A stretch of 64,000 nucleotides of DNA. Source: Chryseobacterium sp. H1D6B. Lineage in GTDB: Bacteria > Bacteroidota > Bacteroidia > Flavobacteriales > Weeksellaceae. The stretch lies in contig NZ_JARXVJ010000001.1 of assembly GCF_029892445.1 (NCBI RefSeq), positions 1,798,001-1,862,000 on the forward strand. Direction: 5' to 3'. Both the position numbers and the translations under genes were made by a program. The notes under the pieces were generated by a model. That model saw only the letters and a list, made by a program, of their open reading frames with translations. It was not told the origin of the DNA and searched no databases. Within the stretch, counting starts at the first letter, position 1, and each line of letters opens with the position of its first letter. This document shows, one piece after another, positions 61,441-64,000 of the stretch.

Positions 61441-62967
61441 TTAAGGCATCTTGAATCCTTTTGTATATATCCTTCCGTAATCATCTACGAATTTCACTTG
61501 TACGTTTCCTTGATATTTATCTAAGATCTTTTCAACGTCTTTTTGTGAATTTACAGGCTTGCCGTTTATTTCTACGATGATGTAATTGTCTACGATACCT
61601 ATTTTGGCCATTTCGCTTCCTTCTGATACATTTTTCGCAATTACCCCGCTGGTAAGTCCATAATTTGTTTTAAAGGCGTCGCTTAACGGTTCAAAATCAG
61701 CTCCGATTTTTTCAGTTACACTTAGATCAGCTTTCGTTCTTGTAGAAGTTCCTCCTTTCTGGTCTTTTAAAGTCACTGTTGTGGTGCTTTCTTTTCCGTT
61801 TCTTGAATAAGTTACTTGTACTTTGTCACCAGGACGTTTGCTTCCTACCGCCATGGAAAGGTCAGCGAAATCTGTAATAGAAGTTCCGTCTATTTTTGTA
61901 ATAATATCAGCTGCTTTAAGACCTGCATTTTCTGCACCGCTGTTATCAGCAACATTCGTTACATAAATTCCTGAACCTGTTTTTAAATTCGTTTTTTTAT
62001 CTCTATTGTATAATGCTACCTGCTGGTCATCAGAAAGATCTAAAGAAGAAACTCCTAAGAATCCTCTTTGTACAATTCCGAATTTCTTGATGTCTTCCAC
62101 TATTTTTCGGGCCAGATTAGCAGGAATAGCAAATCCATATCCTTGATAATAACCGTTAGTAGATTGTATTGCAGAGTTTATTCCGATAAGATCTCCATTT
62201 ACATTTACTAAAGCTCCTCCTGAATTTCCAGGATTAATAGCGGCATCAGTCTGGATAAAACTTTCAATAGGATTCGTTGCTTTCCCTTGTCCGCCTAAAA
62301 TTCCGATTCCTCTTCCTTTAGCAGAAACAATACCTGCCGTTACCGTAGAATTTAATCCAAGAGGATTTCCCACAGCAAGAACCCATTGTCCTACCTCTAT
62401 ATTATCAGAATTAGCAAAATTTAGATAAGGAAGCCCTTTTTCTTCGATTTTTAGTAGTGAGATATCTGTATTGGGGTCACTTCCTACTAAAGTAGCAATG
62501 TAAGATTTCTTATTGCTGAGAACTACTTCAAGTTTATTAGCTCCTGCCACCACATGGTTGTTGGAGATAATATATCCGTCCGGAGAAATAATCACTCCAG
62601 ATCCCAGCCCGGAAGGCATATTGTCTGGAGCCTGCTGTTTCTGTTTCTGCTGCCCGCGTCCGCCGCCCATGGGATCACCGAAGAAGAAATCAAATAAATC
62701 CTGATCAGAGGCTCTGCTTGATGTTCTGTTTTGATAGTTTTTAATAGTGACTACAGCCGGAACTGTTGTCTTGGCCGCCTTTACAAAATCGTCACCTACA
62801 GCTGCTGTATTCATCCCTGCGAAAGAAACGTTTTTAGATGATGAAAAATAAGACTGGTCTCCATTGTTTGAGGTGTGACCGAAATATTGTATTGTGCCAA
62901 CGGTAGTAGCTCCTGAGATTACCCCGACTACTGCAAATGGTAATAGTTTTTTTAAAGTACTCTTCAT
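61441..62967 (-). CDS. degP: periplasmic serine endopeptidase DegP/HtrA (Do family)
   Basis: This 508-residue protease-chaperone degrades misfolded envelope proteins. It has an N-terminal signal or anchor (KKLLPFAVVGVISGATTVGTIQYFG). A trypsin-like domain carries the triad H138 (SNNHVVAG), D168 (SDPNTDISLLK) and S249 (GNSGGAL), and two PDZ domains follow at about 300-400 and 415-508. The MGGGRGQQKQKQQ insertion near 100-112 is a Gln/Gly/Lys-rich loop before the first catalytic residues. CAAATTTA at 63003-63010 is a minus-strand -7 element (TAAATTTG), 36 bases upstream. Confidence 0.96.
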   Translation of the reverse strand: MKSTLKKLLPFAVVGVISGATTVGTIQYFGHTSNNGDQSYFSSSKNVSFAGMNTAAVGDDFVKAAKTTVPAVVTIKNYQNRTSSRASDQDLFDFFFGDPMGGGRGQQKQKQQAPDNMPSGLGSGVIISPDGYIISNNHVVAGANKLEVVLSNKKSYIATLVGSDPNTDISLLKIEEKGLPYLNFANSDNIEVGQWVLAVGNPLGLNSTVTAGIVSAKGRGIGILGGQGKATNPIESFIQTDAAINPGNSGGALVNVNGDLIGINSAIQSTNGYYQGYGFAIPANLARKIVEDIKKFGIVQRGFLGVSSLDLSDDQQVALYNRDKKTNLKTGSGIYVTNVADNSGAENAGLKAADIITKIDGTSITDFADLSMAVGSKRPGDKVQVTYSRNGKESTTTVTLKDQKGGTSTRTKADLSVTEKIGADFEPLSDAFKTNYGLTSGVIAKNVSEGSEMAKIGIVDNYIIVEINGKPVNSQKDVEKILDKYQGNVQVKFVDDYGRIYTKGFKMP

Positions 62968-63335
62968 TGTGTATCTTCTTTTGATTTTGGTTTTATACTA
63001 AACAAATTTAATGCTAAATAGGTGTGCGATTACTATGATATGTTTCAGTTTTAACTAAAATTTAACAGGAATAGCAAATATTTATACATTATGTCATAAT
63101 TGTTAAAATTAGAATTAACAATACTTAAAAAAATCTTAAACAAATAATGACATTTTGTAATGTAAATTTAGTATTATTAATTAAGAACTGACAAAACTTC
63201 ACTTTTAAAAGAATTACTCATTATGGATTGCTTATTTTCGATGTCATTGAAGTCATAATTTTACCTTATAAATATGCTTAATTGAAAAATTATTATCTTT
63301 GCAAAAATATTTTTCTCACTTAAAACGTTTATAGC
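62968..63335. other. divergent intergenic region between degP and trhO, with inverted repeats
   Basis: No gene was found in 368 bases. It holds the degP -7 element (63003-63010, minus), the trhO -7 element TATCTTTG (63294-63301, plus), ATTGTTAA-N8-TTAACAAT (63099-63122) and a 13-bp palindrome ATTATG-T-CATAAT (63088-63100). These palindromes may be operators for stress control of degP or trhO, but no regulator is known. Confidence 0.5.
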
Positions 63336-64000
63336 ATGCAACTGTATAACACCTTAAGCGCAGAAGAAAGAGCTCAACTTATTGATGAAGCTGGTAAGGA
63401 ACGTCTTACATTGTCTTTCTATGCGTATGCCAAAATTGAAGATCCCAAAAAATTTCGCGACGAATTATTTATAGCATGGAACGCACTTGATGCGCTCGGC
63501 CGTATTTATGTTGCCCATGAAGGAATTAATGCTCAGATGAGTGTTCCTGCAGATCAATTTGAGGCTTTTCGCAATACGCTGGAAGTTTACGATTTTATGA
63601 AAGGCATTCGTTTAAATGTAGCAGTGGAGCAAGACGACCATTCTTTTTTAAAATTGACTATAAAAGTTAGACATAAAATTGTAGCCGATGGTTTGAATGA
63701 TGATTCTTTTGATGTTACCAATAAAGGAATCCACTTAAAAGCACAAGAATTCAATAATTTACTTGAAGATCCAAATACGATTGTGGTTGATTTTAGAAAT
63801 CACTACGAAAGTGAAGTGGGCCATTTTCAAGGAGCTATTACCCCTGATGTAGAAAACTTCAGAGAAAGTTTACCCATTATCAACGAACAGTTACAAGATT
63901 TTAAAGAAGATAAAAACCTGTTAATGTATTGTACAGGCGGTATTCGTTGTGAAAAAGCCAGTGCTTACTTCAAACATCAAGGTTTTAACAACGTTTTTCA
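63336..64000 (+). CDS. trhO: tRNA uridine-34 hydroxylase TrhO (rhodanese family), 5' part (3' truncated by window)
   Basis: The first 221 codons are present, with no stop before the window ends. MQLYNTLSAEERAQLIDEAG starts the protein. ERLTLSFYAYAKIEDPKKFRDEL, GRIYVAHEGINAQMSVP and the rhodanese loop MYCTGGIRCEKAS with C199 match TrhO/YceA, which makes 5-hydroxyuridine at tRNA position 34 with O2. IKVRHKIVADGLNDDSFD fits the central segment. The gene was found by direct translation, since it is open to the window edge. A TATCTTTG -7 element lies 34 bases upstream. Confidence 0.92.
   Translation, partial: MQLYNTLSAEERAQLIDEAGKERLTLSFYAYAKIEDPKKFRDELFIAWNALDALGRIYVAHEGINAQMSVPADQFEAFRNTLEVYDFMKGIRLNVAVEQDDHSFLKLTIKVRHKIVADGLNDDSFDVTNKGIHLKAQEFNNLLEDPNTIVVDFRNHYESEVGHFQGAITPDVENFRESLPIINEQLQDFKEDKNLLMYCTGGIRCEKASAYFKHQGFNNVF

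Noticed and set aside
1..64000. CRISPR arrays, prophage, insertion sequences, rRNA operons
   Set aside because: No regularly spaced repeats, cas genes, integrases, transposases, phage structural genes or rRNA genes were seen on either strand.

Overview
The window looks like chromosome from a low-GC Flavobacteriia bacterium, most like Chryseobacterium or a close Weeksellaceae relative. The reasons are SusC/SusD-type outer-membrane pairs, a type IX secretion (T9SS) sorting domain, bacillithiol synthesis (BshC), a GYDIA-family GHMP kinase, outer-membrane families typical of Bacteroidetes, and promoters of the Bacteroidetes form (-33 TTG/TTTG, -7 TAnnTTTG). No prophage, integrase, transposase, CRISPR array or rRNA operon was seen. 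Species assignment is inference.

Layout. 1-13.4 kb: 3' end of infB, a SusC/SusD pair, a Porin_10-type porin, bshC, a LysM/periplasmic-binding fusion, fabD and a GHMP kinase. 13.5-17.4 kb: pckA and aroQ converge on a shared terminator, followed by a secreted surface protein. 17.6-22.3 kb: a palindrome over a promoter, a SAM-I (S-box) riboswitch and a second SusC/SusD pair, suggesting uptake of a sulfur compound or methionine precursor. 22.3-38.8 kb: a metal-homeostasis island. It holds a CzcA-TolC fusion, CzcB adaptor, bestrophin, CDF exporter, Fur-family regulator, P1B ATPase, YHS lipoprotein, SCO protein, exported superoxide dismutase, three small exported Cys-containing proteins, and an MbnP/MbnH/outer-membrane trio linked to copper. 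38.9-41.3 kb: a VIT-family transporter, an AraC regulator and a quinone reductase. 41.4-48.4 kb: a cobalamin riboswitch followed by a BtuB-like receptor, a BtuG-like propeller lipoprotein, another surface lipoprotein and a T9SS-sorted propeller. 48.8-55.3 kb: two outer-membrane proteins, a two-component system and a YXWGXW-repeat protein. 55.5-56.5 kb: three tRNA-Glu genes around rpsT. 56.5-64 kb: cell-envelope and housekeeping genes (amidase, LptD, RidA, DegP) and the 5' part of trhO.

The most informative new signals are regulatory. Two identical palindromes, TGCAAT-N3-ATTGCA, sit at the same distance (15 nt from an internal TTG) upstream of TAnnTTTG elements in front of the czcA operon and the P1B ATPase gene. 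The czcA operon ends with the Fur-family gene, so an autoregulated metal-efflux regulon is likely. Three GTTAA direct repeats at exactly 11-bp spacing lie between a two-component operon and a divergent outer-membrane gene, as expected for an OmpR-type response regulator. Two small proteins (33026-33385 and 35284-35652) are clear paralogues with C36/C46/C50 in identical positions. They share a C-terminal Ile-aromatic-x-Pro-Pro tail with a third small protein at 22379-22705. This family is the best candidate for an undescribed component of metal handling here.

All calls come from reading the sequence and translated frames. No database search or structure prediction was run.
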